Shown one piece after another: positions 40,053 through 49,109 of a stretch of DNA of 64,000 nt; position 1 is the first letter of the stretch; each line of letters starts with the position of its first letter. Location: positions 1,364,001 to 1,428,000 of the forward strand of contig QAYZ01000016.1 of NCBI GenBank assembly GCA_003054655.1, given 5' to 3'. The position numbers and the translations under genes are program-made. The notes beneath the pieces were generated by a model, which was given only the letters and a program-made list of their open reading frames with translations, was not told the origin of the DNA and searched no databases. The DNA comes from Spartobacteria bacterium LR76. Its GTDB lineage: Bacteria > Verrucomicrobiota > Verrucomicrobiia > Chthoniobacterales > Terrimicrobiaceae.

Positions 40053-42460
40053 ACCAACCGATTTCCAAGGCCGACCTCCACATCCACTCCCGGTTCAGCA
40101 CCCGGGCCGCAGACTGGGTGCTCCGCAGGTTTGACTTTCCGGCCAGCTACTCCGACCCCCTCCAAAACTACCAACGGCTGCGAGATGCCGGGATGCAGTA
40201 CGTAACGCTCACGGATCACAACACGATCGCGGGCTGCCTGGAGATCGCCCACCTGCCCGGAGTCATCTTCGGCGAGGAGGTGACCGTGCATTTCCCGGAT
40301 GAAGAGTGTCGCGTCCACATCCTCGTCTGGGGCCTCACCGAGACCCAGCATCGGGAGATGCAGGTGCTGCGGGAAAATATCTTCGAGTTTCAGAAGTATC
40401 TCGCCGCCGCCAATCTCGCCCACGCCGTCGCCCACCCGTTTCAGAGTCCCAACGACAAGCTCACCCCCCTCCACTTCCAGAAGCTCATCCTGCTTTTCCG
40501 CCACTTCGAGGGCATCAATGGGCGCTATCTTGCGCGCTGGAGCGAGGCCACCCAGTTCAGCCTCAACGCGCTCACCCCGCGCACGATCGAAACCTTCGTC
40601 GCCCGCACCGGAATCGAGCCGACGCATGCGGAGCCTTGGAAAAAAGTTTTTGTCGGAGGTTCCGATGATCACGGCGGGGTCTATCCTGCCCGGGCCTGGA
40701 CGGAAACGCCGTATTGCGACACGGCTGTGGATTTCCTCAAAAACATTCGCGACGGCCAGTGTACGCCGTCCGGCGAAGGCGGCACCCCCCTCGCCCTCGC
40801 GCACGGCACGTACAATACCGCCTTCCAGTTCCTGAAAGCCAAGTTTGCCCTCAAGCCCGGCGACCCTGCGGCAGGGTTGATCGAAAAGGGCTTCTCCCGA
40901 TTCATGGAGGGCAAGGACCCGACGGAATTCACCCTCGCGGAAAAGCTCGGCTTCCTCGCCCAGGGTATCGCCTCGGGCAAGGTTTTCGAGCTCGCGATGG
41001 CAGGCAATACCTCGCTCTGGAAGGAGCTTTCCAGCTACTTTTCCAAGCCCGAGGTGAAAGCTGCCATGGCCCGCGAGACGGCGGGCGTGGTCGAGCCGGA
41101 GCGTCGCGCATTTCTCATGGCCAACCTCGTGGCCAATCAGCTCGGCTACCGCTTCTTCACCCAGTTCATCGCGCAGATCTCGGGCGGAAAATTCATCGAG
41201 AGCATCCAGACGATCAGCCCGCTCGTGCCGATCGCCGGGCTGCTCAGCCCGTATCTGCATGCCCTGCGCCAGCCTCGTCGTGAGACCGTCCGCGAGCTCA
41301 CCCGTACGGCGGCGGGCACGATCCCTCCCTTCCTGCAAAATCGCAAACGAGCCTGGTTCACCGATACGCTGGAAGACGTCAACGGCGTCGCCACGACCAT
41401 CCGCAAAATGATCGCTGCGGGCGTGGCCTCCGGCTACGATGTCAAGGTGATGACCTGCCGCTCGGAGGTGGGCGACCACGGCATCCCGCTCAAGAACTTC
41501 ACCCCGGTGGGCGAGTTTGAGCTGCCCGAGTATGAGCTCCAGCGCCTCAGTTTTCCTCCGGTCCTGGCGGTTCTTGAGCACCTGATCCGCGAGAACTACT
41601 CGGAGCTGATCATCAGCACGCCCGGTCCGCTCGGCCTGGCCGCACTGCTCGCGGCCAAGACCCTCGGCATTCGCGCCGTCGGCATTTATCACACGGATTT
41701 TCCGCAATACGTCCGCATCCTCACCGACGACTCCTTCATGGAGACGCTCACGTGGGATTTCATGCACTGGTTCTACAGCCAGCTCGACATCGTCTACGTC
41801 AACTCGGAGGACTACCGCAAATGCTGGGTCGACCGCGGTATTCCTGCCGAGAAACTCAAGATCCTTCCCCGCGGACTCGATACGAAGCTCTTCAGCCGCT
41901 CGCGACGTGAGGCAGACTTCTGGCGGTCGCGCGGACTGCGTGATGGAGAGGTCGCAATGCTCTTTGTCGGCCGCATCTCCAAAGAAAAGAACCTCGACAC
42001 ATTGGTGGCGGCGACTCGCCGCCTCGCCGAATGGCAGATCCCGGTACGGCCTGTTTTCGTCGGCGACGGCCCGTATCTCGCCGAGATGAAGAAACTGCTG
42101 CCCGATGCGATATTCACCGGGTATCTGAAGGGTGAAGATCTCGCCAAAGCCTACGCCTCCGCCGATTTCTTCGTATTTCCGAGCACGACCGATACCTTCG
42201 GCAACGTGGTGATCGAGGCGCAGGCCTGCGGGCTACCCGTGATCGTCTCCGATGTCGGCGGTCCCCGCGACCTCGTGAGCCACGGCAAGGATGGCTTCGT
42301 CACCAAGGCGCTCGACTCGGTCGAACTCTCCGAGGCGATCCGCCGCCTGAGCGAAGACCCGGGCTTGCGGGAGCGGCTCGGCGCAGCGGCTCGGGCCAAG
42401 GTCGAGAACCGCGACTGGACGGAAGCTTTTCAGAAGTTCTGGACGAACTCCCCGGAATAA
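40049..42460 (+). CDS. PHP-domain/GT4 glycosyltransferase fusion protein
   Basis: An 803-residue protein with two clear modules. Residues 1 to about 250 are a PHP phosphoesterase domain (ADLHIHSRFS, TLTDHNTIAG, HAVAHPFQ and GGSDDHGG carry metal-ligand residues). A helical link (about 270-430) follows. Residues about 435-803 form a GT-B, family 4 glycosyltransferase (VGRISKEKNLDTLVAA, FPSTTDTFGNVVIEAQACGLPV, SDVGGPRDLV). In the GT4 N-terminal half the phosphate-site GVATTIRKMI is visible. Nothing like a signal peptide is present. It is translationally coupled to the DUF2334 deacetylase. One guess is that the PHP part removes a phosphate from the lipid or sugar on which the GT acts. Confidence 0.87.
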   Translation: MNQPISKADLHIHSRFSTRAADWVLRRFDFPASYSDPLQNYQRLRDAGMQYVTLTDHNTIAGCLEIAHLPGVIFGEEVTVHFPDEECRVHILVWGLTETQHREMQVLRENIFEFQKYLAAANLAHAVAHPFQSPNDKLTPLHFQKLILLFRHFEGINGRYLARWSEATQFSLNALTPRTIETFVARTGIEPTHAEPWKKVFVGGSDDHGGVYPARAWTETPYCDTAVDFLKNIRDGQCTPSGEGGTPLALAHGTYNTAFQFLKAKFALKPGDPAAGLIEKGFSRFMEGKDPTEFTLAEKLGFLAQGIASGKVFELAMAGNTSLWKELSSYFSKPEVKAAMARETAGVVEPERRAFLMANLVANQLGYRFFTQFIAQISGGKFIESIQTISPLVPIAGLLSPYLHALRQPRRETVRELTRTAAGTIPPFLQNRKRAWFTDTLEDVNGVATTIRKMIAAGVASGYDVKVMTCRSEVGDHGIPLKNFTPVGEFELPEYELQRLSFPPVLAVLEHLIRENYSELIISTPGPLGLAALLAAKTLGIRAVGIYHTDFPQYVRILTDDSFMETLTWDFMHWFYSQLDIVYVNSEDYRKCWVDRGIPAEKLKILPRGLDTKLFSRSRREADFWRSRGLRDGEVAMLFVGRISKEKNLDTLVAATRRLAEWQIPVRPVFVGDGPYLAEMKKLLPDAIFTGYLKGEDLAKAYASADFFVFPSTTDTFGNVVIEAQACGLPVIVSDVGGPRDLVSHGKDGFVTKALDSVELSEAIRRLSEDPGLRERLGAAARAKVENRDWTEAFQKFWTNSPE

Positions 42461-42523
42461 ACCGGCCCGGACCCCGCGCCCCAAAAACTGGACGCTCGGC
42501 GCGGAACTTGCTTACATTGAGGC

Positions 42524-43369
42524 ATGTCCGCAGCAGATCCCGGAATGGCGGCCTCCTCCTTTCCGGCCTTCTTCCGTAAAATCCACGGCCCGGTGGTACA
42601 GCGCTGGCTCTTCGGAGCCTGGACGATTGGCGTTTTCGCGTTCCTGTACATTCCGATCCTGCTGCTGATCATCTACTCTTTCAACGATTCCAAGCTGAAC
42701 ATCCGCTGGGAGGGCTTCACCTGGAAGTGGTACGGCGAGCTCTTTACCAACGCCCCCATCCTCCATGCCTTCCAGAACAGCCTCATCGTGGCCACATCGA
42801 CCATGGTGATCTCGACGGCGCTGGGAACGATCGGAGCCTGGATGCTCTACCGCTACCGCTTCCCGTTCCAACGCGCCATCGGCCTGCTCATTTTTATCCC
42901 GATGGTGATCCCGGAGGTGCTCATGGGCGTGAGCATGCGGGCGGAATTTGTCCACCTGCTCAAATTGCCGCTGGGCCATGTCGCGATGATCATCGCTCAT
43001 ACGACGTTCTGCTTCCCATTCGTGCTCGTGGGAGTGCAGGCGCGGCTTCAAGGACTCGACCCCTTCCTGGAGGAAGCCGCCCAGGATCTCGGCGCCACTC
43101 CGGGGCAGGCCTTTTGGAAAGTCATTGTCCCCTACCTTTTCCCCGCCATCGTTTCCGGTGCGCTGATGTCGTTCACTCTGTCGCTCGACGAGTACATCGT
43201 CTCGATCTTCACCACCAACGCGCAGTCCCAGACGCTGCCCCTCAAGGTCTACGGCATGGCCAAGGTGGGGCTGAATCCGCAGCTCAACGCGCTCAGCACT
43301 CTTTTTGTCATCGGCACGGTCGTGCTGGTGATCGCCAGCGAACTACTAACCCGTAGAAAAAGCACATGA
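42524..43369 (+). CDS. potC: Spermidine/putrescine ABC transporter permease PotC
   Basis: A 281-residue permease with six membrane segments and the EAA loop (LEEAAQDLGATPGQAFWKVIVP) that contacts the ATPase. SLDEYIVSIFTT is the PotC signature. It begins a potC-potD-potB operon: its stop overlaps potD by four bases. The usual ATPase PotA is not in this cluster or window. Confidence 0.92.
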   Translation: MSAADPGMAASSFPAFFRKIHGPVVQRWLFGAWTIGVFAFLYIPILLLIIYSFNDSKLNIRWEGFTWKWYGELFTNAPILHAFQNSLIVATSTMVISTALGTIGAWMLYRYRFPFQRAIGLLIFIPMVIPEVLMGVSMRAEFVHLLKLPLGHVAMIIAHTTFCFPFVLVGVQARLQGLDPFLEEAAQDLGATPGQAFWKVIVPYLFPAIVSGALMSFTLSLDEYIVSIFTTNAQSQTLPLKVYGMAKVGLNPQLNALSTLFVIGTVVLVIASELLTRRKST

Positions 43370-44481
43370 AAAACAACGCACGCCACCTGATGCTGTCCGC
43401 ATTGGCAATGCTCTCGCTTGCCGGATGTGGAAAACCGCCGGAGCCCAGCGCCTCAACGCCCACACCCGCCTCCTCTCCAGGTTCGTCGCCAGCGGCGGCC
43501 GCCGCCGCGCCCGCGGAGGAGAAGAAGCTCAATATCTTCTGCTGGTCCGAGTATATCCCGCAGGATGTCATCGATGCCTTCACCAAGGAGACCGGCATCC
43601 AGGTCTCGGTGGAAAACTACGCATCCAATGAGGAGATGCTGGCCAAGCTCCTCGCCGGAGGCGGCAGCTATGACCTGATCCAGCCGAGCGAATACGCCAT
43701 CGAGGGCCTGATCGCAGAGAATCTCCTGATCCCGATCGACCACGCGCTCATCCCCAACATCAAGAACATCGCTCCCGAGTTCCTCAACATGTCGTTTGAC
43801 CCGGGCAACAAGTACACCGTCCCGTATATGGCGGGCACGGTCGGCATCGTCGTCAATACCGACCTCGTGAAAGACGAGATCACGAGCTTCAATGATGTCT
43901 TCCAGGACAAGTACAAGAAGAACATCGTGGTCCTCGATGACGCTCGCGAGATCGTCACCTGGGCGATGCTGAGCCAGGGCATCCCGGTCAATGAGGTGAG
44001 CGACGCCAATCTCGAAAAGGTCAAGCCGACCGTGGCCAAGTGGGTGCAGCTCGTGAAGGTCTACGACTCCGACAGCCCAAAGACCGCGCTGCTCAACGGC
44101 GATGTCGCCCTCGGCGTCGTATGGGGCGGCGAAGGCGCTCTCCTGCTGAATGCCGACAAGAAGTTCAAGTGGGTCATGCCCAAGGAAGGCACGCATCTCT
44201 TTATCGACAGCCTCGCGATTCCCAAAATCGCCAAGCACCCGACGAATGCGCAGCAGTTCATGAATTTCATCCTGCGCCCGGACATCAGCGTGAAAATGTC
44301 GGATGCATTTCCGTATCTGAACCCGAACGCCGCCGCCCGTCCGCTGCTCACCAAGGAACAGCAGGAGAACCCCGCCAGCTTCCCGAGCGCCGAGGAAATC
44401 GCGAAGATGCAAACCTTCAAGGATATCGGTGGGCAGGCCACCAAGGTGGACGAACTCGTTACCTCGCTGAAAGCCCAGTAA
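43366..44481 (+). CDS. potD: Spermidine/putrescine-binding lipoprotein PotD
   Basis: A 371-residue substrate-binding protein. The signal peptide ends in the lipobox SLAGC (cysteine 21), then a Ser/Pro/Ala linker. LNIFCWSEYIPQDVIDAF and GSYDLIQPSEYAIEGLI are family typical, as are VPYMAGTVGIVVNT and WGGEGALLLNADK. It delivers polyamines (or a related amine) to PotB/PotC. Gene order C-D-B is not the common A-B-C-D. It starts with a four-base overlap with potC, and potB begins 3 bases after. Confidence 0.92.
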   Translation: MKNNARHLMLSALAMLSLAGCGKPPEPSASTPTPASSPGSSPAAAAAAPAEEKKLNIFCWSEYIPQDVIDAFTKETGIQVSVENYASNEEMLAKLLAGGGSYDLIQPSEYAIEGLIAENLLIPIDHALIPNIKNIAPEFLNMSFDPGNKYTVPYMAGTVGIVVNTDLVKDEITSFNDVFQDKYKKNIVVLDDAREIVTWAMLSQGIPVNEVSDANLEKVKPTVAKWVQLVKVYDSDSPKTALLNGDVALGVVWGGEGALLLNADKKFKWVMPKEGTHLFIDSLAIPKIAKHPTNAQQFMNFILRPDISVKMSDAFPYLNPNAAARPLLTKEQQENPASFPSAEEIAKMQTFKDIGGQATKVDELVTSLKAQ

Positions 44482-44484
44482 CCG

Positions 44485-45369
44485 ATGGCCGGAATCACCG
44501 CCGCCACTGCGGATAACCTCGGAGCATCCGCCTACAAACGGCGGCCCAGTTGGGTCGCTTGGCTGGTCTTTGCCCCGCTGGCGGCGTGGCTGATTCTGTT
44601 TGTCATCGTACCGACTCTGACCCTGGTCGCGCTGAGCTTCGGCGAACAGCGCGGCCTGGGCACGGTCGAGTTCACCTTCACGCTGGAGAACTACCAGCGC
44701 GCCTTTAACTGGACCTGGTTGAAGGTCTTCTGGACCTCGATCTGGTACGCCCTGCTCACGACCGGCATCTGCATGGTCATCGGCTATCCGGTCGCCTACT
44801 ACATCGGGCGCTCGCCAGAGAACATGAGGAACATGCTCCTCACCCTGGTGATGATCCCTTTCTGGACGAGCTTCCTCATCCGCACATACGCGTGGATCAC
44901 CATCCTGAGCAAGGAAGGCCTGATCAACAGCTTCCTCGTAGCCGCCAGGATCGTGCCTGAGCCGATCACTATCCTCTACACTCCTTTTGCCGCAGTGTTA
45001 GGACTCGTTTACAACTACCTGCCCTTTATGATCCTGCCGATCTATACGAGCGTGGAGCGGCTGGATAATGCCATGATCGAGGCCGCCTATGATCTCGGGG
45101 CGCGCCCGGTTCGTGCCTTTTCCCAAATCATCATTCCCCTTACCAGCCCCGGCATCGTCGCTGGAGCGCTGCTTGTCTTTGTTCCCTCCATAGCAATGTT
45201 TGCGATCACCAACCTCATGGGAGGCGGAGATCCGCCGACCATCGGCGAGGTGATTTACAAACAATTCACCTCCGGCCGTGCCCAACCCTTTGGCGCCGCC
45301 CTGGGAACGCTGCTGCTGCTGATCTTTATTATTACCCTATGGATCGGGCGGAGGCGGAGCGAGGAATAG
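44485..45369 (+). CDS. potB: Spermidine/putrescine ABC transporter permease PotB
   Basis: A 294-residue permease with six membrane segments. The EAA motif reads MIEAAYDLGARPVRAFSQIIIP. FWTSFLIRTYAWITILSKEGLIN is the PotB/PotH hallmark. It completes the membrane part of the transporter encoded with potC and potD. An ATPase must come from elsewhere. Pyruvate kinase follows after 77 bases. Confidence 0.92.
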   Translation: MAGITAATADNLGASAYKRRPSWVAWLVFAPLAAWLILFVIVPTLTLVALSFGEQRGLGTVEFTFTLENYQRAFNWTWLKVFWTSIWYALLTTGICMVIGYPVAYYIGRSPENMRNMLLTLVMIPFWTSFLIRTYAWITILSKEGLINSFLVAARIVPEPITILYTPFAAVLGLVYNYLPFMILPIYTSVERLDNAMIEAAYDLGARPVRAFSQIIIPLTSPGIVAGALLVFVPSIAMFAITNLMGGGDPPTIGEVIYKQFTSGRAQPFGAALGTLLLLIFIITLWIGRRRSEE

Positions 45370-45446
45370 AACTTGCTTCCCGAAGGCAAACACGTCAGGT
45401 GAGACGGCGCCCGGCACCGGGCAACCACTCCACACACGATTCATTA

Positions 45447-46850
45447 ATGCGAAAAACGAAAATTATCTGTACCCTCGGTCCCGCGACGGACTCGCCGGAG
45501 AAGCTCCGTGCGCTGATCCTCGCCGGAGCGAATGTCTTCCGACTGAACATGAGCCACGCTCCGCACGACTGGGTGCGGGAGGTTGTGAAGCGCATTCGCG
45601 CCATCTCGGCCGAGCTCGGAGTCATCACCGGCATCCTCATGGATACGCAGGGTCCCGCCATCCGTACAGGCGACCTGCCGGCCAAGCTCAACCTCACGCC
45701 GGGCGACATCTTTGAGTTCACCGTCCGCGGTGAAAAAAGCGAGGATTGCCATTCGGTGGACGTCAATTACGAAGGCCTCGTGAATGACATCTCGGTCGGC
45801 GACGTCGTTCTCGTCGACAACGGCGTGATCCATATGAAGGTGCTCGAAAAAGACCACCATCGCATCCGCTGTGAAGTTCTGACTCAGGGCGTGCTCGGCT
45901 CCCGCCGCCACATCAACCTGCCCGGCGTCAAGGTCAACCTCCCTCCCCTCACGGAGAAGGACCTCAAGGACATCGAAGTCGGCGTCGAGGTCGGCGTGGA
46001 TTACGTCGCCCTCAGTTTTTGTCGTGAAGCCGCCGACATCGAGGCCCTTAAGCGCGTTCTCGCCGAGTCGGGCAGCCAGGCCCGCGCCATCGCCAAGATC
46101 GAGGACCAGCATGCCGTCACGGTCATCGATGACATCATCCGCAGCGCCGACGTCGTGATGGTCGCCCGAGGCGACCTCGGCATCGAGTGCCCGATGGAGG
46201 AACTTCCGATCATTCAACGCCGCATCGTGAAACGTTGCATCACTCTGGGACGCCAGGTGATCGTAGCCACCCACATGCTCGAGTCGATGATCGAGAACCC
46301 CCTCCCGACGCGCGCCGAGATCACCGACATTGCGAATGCTGTCTTTGAACAGGCCGATGCCATCATGCTCAGCGGTGAAACCACCGTGGGCAAGTACCCG
46401 GTCGAGTGCGTCCAGGTGTTTGACCGCGTGGCGCGCCGTATCGAGCGCAGCGGAGGGGCGGAGTTCGCCGAGTTTGCCGAGATCAACGACGTACGGCAGA
46501 AGGCGGTCAAATCAGCCGTCTCGCTCGCCAACAGCATCCCGGGATCAAAGATCGTCGTCTTCACCAAGCGCGGCTACATGGCCGATCACTTCAGCCAGCT
46601 ACGCCCAGCGGAGGCACCCATCTTCGCCTTCACGCCGAGCGCTCACGTCGCACGCCGTCTCACGCTCAACTGGGCCACGCTGCCCATCGTGATGCCGTTT
46701 GACCTGAATCCCGAGTACACCATTGCCGAAGCCGAGAAAGTCCTTCTCCGTCTCGGTCTGGTCGAGGTCGGCACCCAGCTCGTCGTCCTCACAGACGTCA
46801 TGACGGGCAAGGACCGCTTCGACTCGATCCAGGTGCGCCGCGTCGCCTAG
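45447..46850 (+). CDS. pyk: Pyruvate kinase
   Basis: A 467-residue glycolytic enzyme, from the ATG at 45447; the frame stays open 36 codons further upstream, but the conserved start is MRKTKIICTLGPATDSPEKL. It has the barrel domain (VFRLNMSH, MDTQGPAIRTG), the B domain and the active-site region (AKIEDQHAV, VARGDLGIECPMEELP). ADAIMLSGETTVGKYPVE follows, then the C-terminal allosteric domain. It converts phosphoenolpyruvate and ADP to pyruvate and ATP. A strong terminator ends the transcript. Confidence 0.97.
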   Translation: MRKTKIICTLGPATDSPEKLRALILAGANVFRLNMSHAPHDWVREVVKRIRAISAELGVITGILMDTQGPAIRTGDLPAKLNLTPGDIFEFTVRGEKSEDCHSVDVNYEGLVNDISVGDVVLVDNGVIHMKVLEKDHHRIRCEVLTQGVLGSRRHINLPGVKVNLPPLTEKDLKDIEVGVEVGVDYVALSFCREAADIEALKRVLAESGSQARAIAKIEDQHAVTVIDDIIRSADVVMVARGDLGIECPMEELPIIQRRIVKRCITLGRQVIVATHMLESMIENPLPTRAEITDIANAVFEQADAIMLSGETTVGKYPVECVQVFDRVARRIERSGGAEFAEFAEINDVRQKAVKSAVSLANSIPGSKIVVFTKRGYMADHFSQLRPAEAPIFAFTPSAHVARRLTLNWATLPIVMPFDLNPEYTIAEAEKVLLRLGLVEVGTQLVVLTDVMTGKDRFDSIQVRRVA

Positions 46851-46867
46851 CAAAAGCCAATCCTATC

Positions 46868-46905
46868 AGCCCTCTGCGGGAATATCTCGCAGGGGGCTTT
46901 TTTTT
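46868..46905 (+). terminator. Rho-independent terminator after pyruvate kinase
   Basis: AGCCCTCTGCG pairs with CGCAGGGGGCT (one G-T pair, loop of nine bases), followed by a run of eight T. It lies 17 bases after the pyk stop and also separates it from the convergent gene at 46921. Confidence 0.88.
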
Positions 46906-46920
46906 GCAGAACCGCCACGC

Positions 46921-48162
46921 CTACTTTGCTGGCTCGCGGTAGCTGATGGGGATGATACCCATCTTGCGAGCCTCTGCGATGTCGATGATCTGGTAGTCGA
47001 TCTCCTTCGGGTCCTCAAGCTTCTTCCAGGCGTCGTTGAGCTCTTCGTTGCCGGTCTGTACGGCTGCCTCGAAGGCAAACCACCCCGGCGCTTTCCTCCG
47101 CACCTTCAGCTCTTTTTTCGGCAGCCAGTCGACGTCTTCCGACGCCTCATCGGCCTTGTCCCCCATCATGGTCGTCTCGATGGCAATCGTCTTCTCCCCT
47201 TCCTCATCGAGATCAACCGCGAGGAACATGTGGCCGGGAATGCTGACGAGATAGGGATTGAGGCCGATCTTTCTGAGGATCGACGCCATGAGCACACTGC
47301 CATCGACGCAATTGGCCTGACGGGCCTTGATGGCGTCATCAAAAAGCCGGACGTGCTGGCGAGCGACATCATCGGAATCCGTCGCCGTGGTCGTGATGTC
47401 GCTATACCGGAATCCCCGCTCCTGCAACACGTGCCAGATGGCGAACACCTGATCCGCCACCACTGCGGGATCGCCGCTCTGATAGCCATCGAAGGAGCTC
47501 GCAATCCCCGTATCCAGAGCCTCCCGGAGGATACCATCAATCCACGGATGGTTTTCGTTCACGTAAGCAGCAAACAGCCAACTGTAGTCCGAAACATCCC
47601 CCTCCTCGTCCGACTCGGATACCGCAAACATGCAATCGTTGATGGTTTGCAAGGTGACATCTTGCGTCTGTTCGCCGAGTTCCTTGTCGTTGACCGACAC
47701 CTTGAAAGTCACGCTCAACGGCGTGGCCTGCTTCGTGGACAACAAGGCATCGAAGCGAAACCTGGGGTTAGGAAAGATCTTCCACGTATCCGCCCGTTTT
47801 GGGATTTTCCCCTCGAAGACTCCCCCTTCCATCACCGCATTGGGCTTCACCTCGACGCGCACCGTGTCGCCGCCTTTCAGGCCATCGATGCTGACTCCCA
47901 CGACGCCGTTTTCCTGGCCGAGCACATGCCCCGCCCACTTGGCAAAGACGTCTTCCCCCGGCTTGAGCGTCGCCGTGCTGAAGATCATGGACGGATAGAG
48001 TTCGTCCTTGGGATACACCACGGGTTCCCATTCGATCTCCGCCCAGACAGAGGAGGTTGCGATGACGGCAGCAGCGAGCAAAGAAAAGTTCCGAAGGTTC
48101 ACGGCAAAAGGGACTCTGCGAGTCCAATAAGGGAAACCATCGCCCTTGTAAAGAGGGCGCAT
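46921..48162 (-). CDS. Secreted transglutaminase-like protein
   Basis: The 413-residue product (from the ATG at 48162; a GTG at 48102 gives a tighter signal peptide) has a signal sequence, LLAAAVIATSSVWA, cut before EIEWEP. A beta-rich region follows. The C-terminal half has a transglutaminase-like core with a cysteine in QANCVDGSVLMASILRKIGL and a histidine in SIPGHMFLAVDLD, which together fit the Cys-His-Asp triad of that superfamily. Whether it acts as a protease, transglutaminase or structural protein is open. It is convergent with pyk and upstream of nothing obviously related. Confidence 0.68.
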   Translation of the reverse strand: MRPLYKGDGFPYWTRRVPFAVNLRNFSLLAAAVIATSSVWAEIEWEPVVYPKDELYPSMIFSTATLKPGEDVFAKWAGHVLGQENGVVGVSIDGLKGGDTVRVEVKPNAVMEGGVFEGKIPKRADTWKIFPNPRFRFDALLSTKQATPLSVTFKVSVNDKELGEQTQDVTLQTINDCMFAVSESDEEGDVSDYSWLFAAYVNENHPWIDGILREALDTGIASSFDGYQSGDPAVVADQVFAIWHVLQERGFRYSDITTTATDSDDVARQHVRLFDDAIKARQANCVDGSVLMASILRKIGLNPYLVSIPGHMFLAVDLDEEGEKTIAIETTMMGDKADEASEDVDWLPKKELKVRRKAPGWFAFEAAVQTGNEELNDAWKKLEDPKEIDYQIIDIAEARKMGIIPISYREPAK

Positions 48163-48216
48163 TAGCAAGACTGCAGCCACCGGGAAATTAGCTAACCCGC
48201 CATATCGGGCATCCCG

Positions 48217-49002
48217 TCACCGCTTGAGCGGAAGCCATTGCAGGACTCTCTGGATTTGCTGATCCCAGTAGTCCCAACTGTGGCCAAAACCCTCGTGTTC
48301 CTCGTAGGTGAATGGAAGCTGGAGCTTCTTTGCGTGGGTGGCAAATCGCCGATTTCCCGGCAACAAGTGATCCTCGGTGCCACAGCAGGAATAGATCGCC
48401 GGGACTTTCGCTCCCGTGCGAACCAATTTGCGGGCAATAGCAAACAGATCGGACGGACCGCCGCCAATCTTCGTGAAATCTCCGAAGCTCGACCGCATCA
48501 CGGCACGCCAATGATCATCGCGTCCGTCCGCGATATTGGCCACATCCACCGCTCCCGAGAAGCTTGCCGCCGCCGCGTACTTCTCCGGCTGGGTCAGAGC
48601 GAGATAAAGCGCTCCGTATCCACCCATGGAAAGCCCGGCGATAAAGTTATCCTGCCTTTTCTCGGAAAGCGGAAAGAAACCCCGCGCCGTCTCCAGCAGT
48701 TCCTCCCGGAAAAAAGTGGCATATTTCGGGCCCGACGCCATGTCCTGATACCAGCTCAGATTGCCAGCAGGCATGATGACAGCCAGCCCGAGATCGGCGG
48801 CATAGCGCTCGATCGAGGTGCGTCGCGCCCAGATCGTGTGGTCGTCGCTCATGCCATGCAGAAGCACGAGCACGGGATGTTTTTTCCCGCGCACCCGCCC
48901 CTTCATTCCGATCTGGCCGCGCGTCTCCTGCGGAAGGATGACATTCATTGAGCAAGACAAGCCGAGCGACTCGGAGAAAAAGCGACATTCCAGAAAAGCC
49001 AT
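48217..49002 (-). CDS. Alpha/beta-hydrolase esterase (tributyrin/acetyl esterase type)
   Basis: A 261-residue esterase D-like hydrolase. The start at 49002 is chosen because MAFLECRFFSESLGLSCSMNVILPQ is the canonical beginning of this family; 57 codons upstream are open but unlike it. The oxyanion part is LVLLHGMSDD, the nucleophile motif GLSMGGYGALYL and the histidine in EGFGHSWDYWDQQIQ. No signal peptide is evident. Likely substrates are short-chain acyl esters, including acetyl groups of sugars. The heparinase-like gene is upstream on the same strand. Confidence 0.88.
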   Translation of the reverse strand: MAFLECRFFSESLGLSCSMNVILPQETRGQIGMKGRVRGKKHPVLVLLHGMSDDHTIWARRTSIERYAADLGLAVIMPAGNLSWYQDMASGPKYATFFREELLETARGFFPLSEKRQDNFIAGLSMGGYGALYLALTQPEKYAAAASFSGAVDVANIADGRDDHWRAVMRSSFGDFTKIGGGPSDLFAIARKLVRTGAKVPAIYSCCGTEDHLLPGNRRFATHAKKLQLPFTYEEHEGFGHSWDYWDQQIQRVLQWLPLKR

Positions 49003-49109
49003 GGAAACATCGTAGCAAAAGCGCTCCAGGAAGCGATCTTCTTTCCGGTCTCTCAATAGCCTGGAGATGCCATGCGCCCAGATGCGGCGCATGACCTGGA
49101 CCCGATCGG

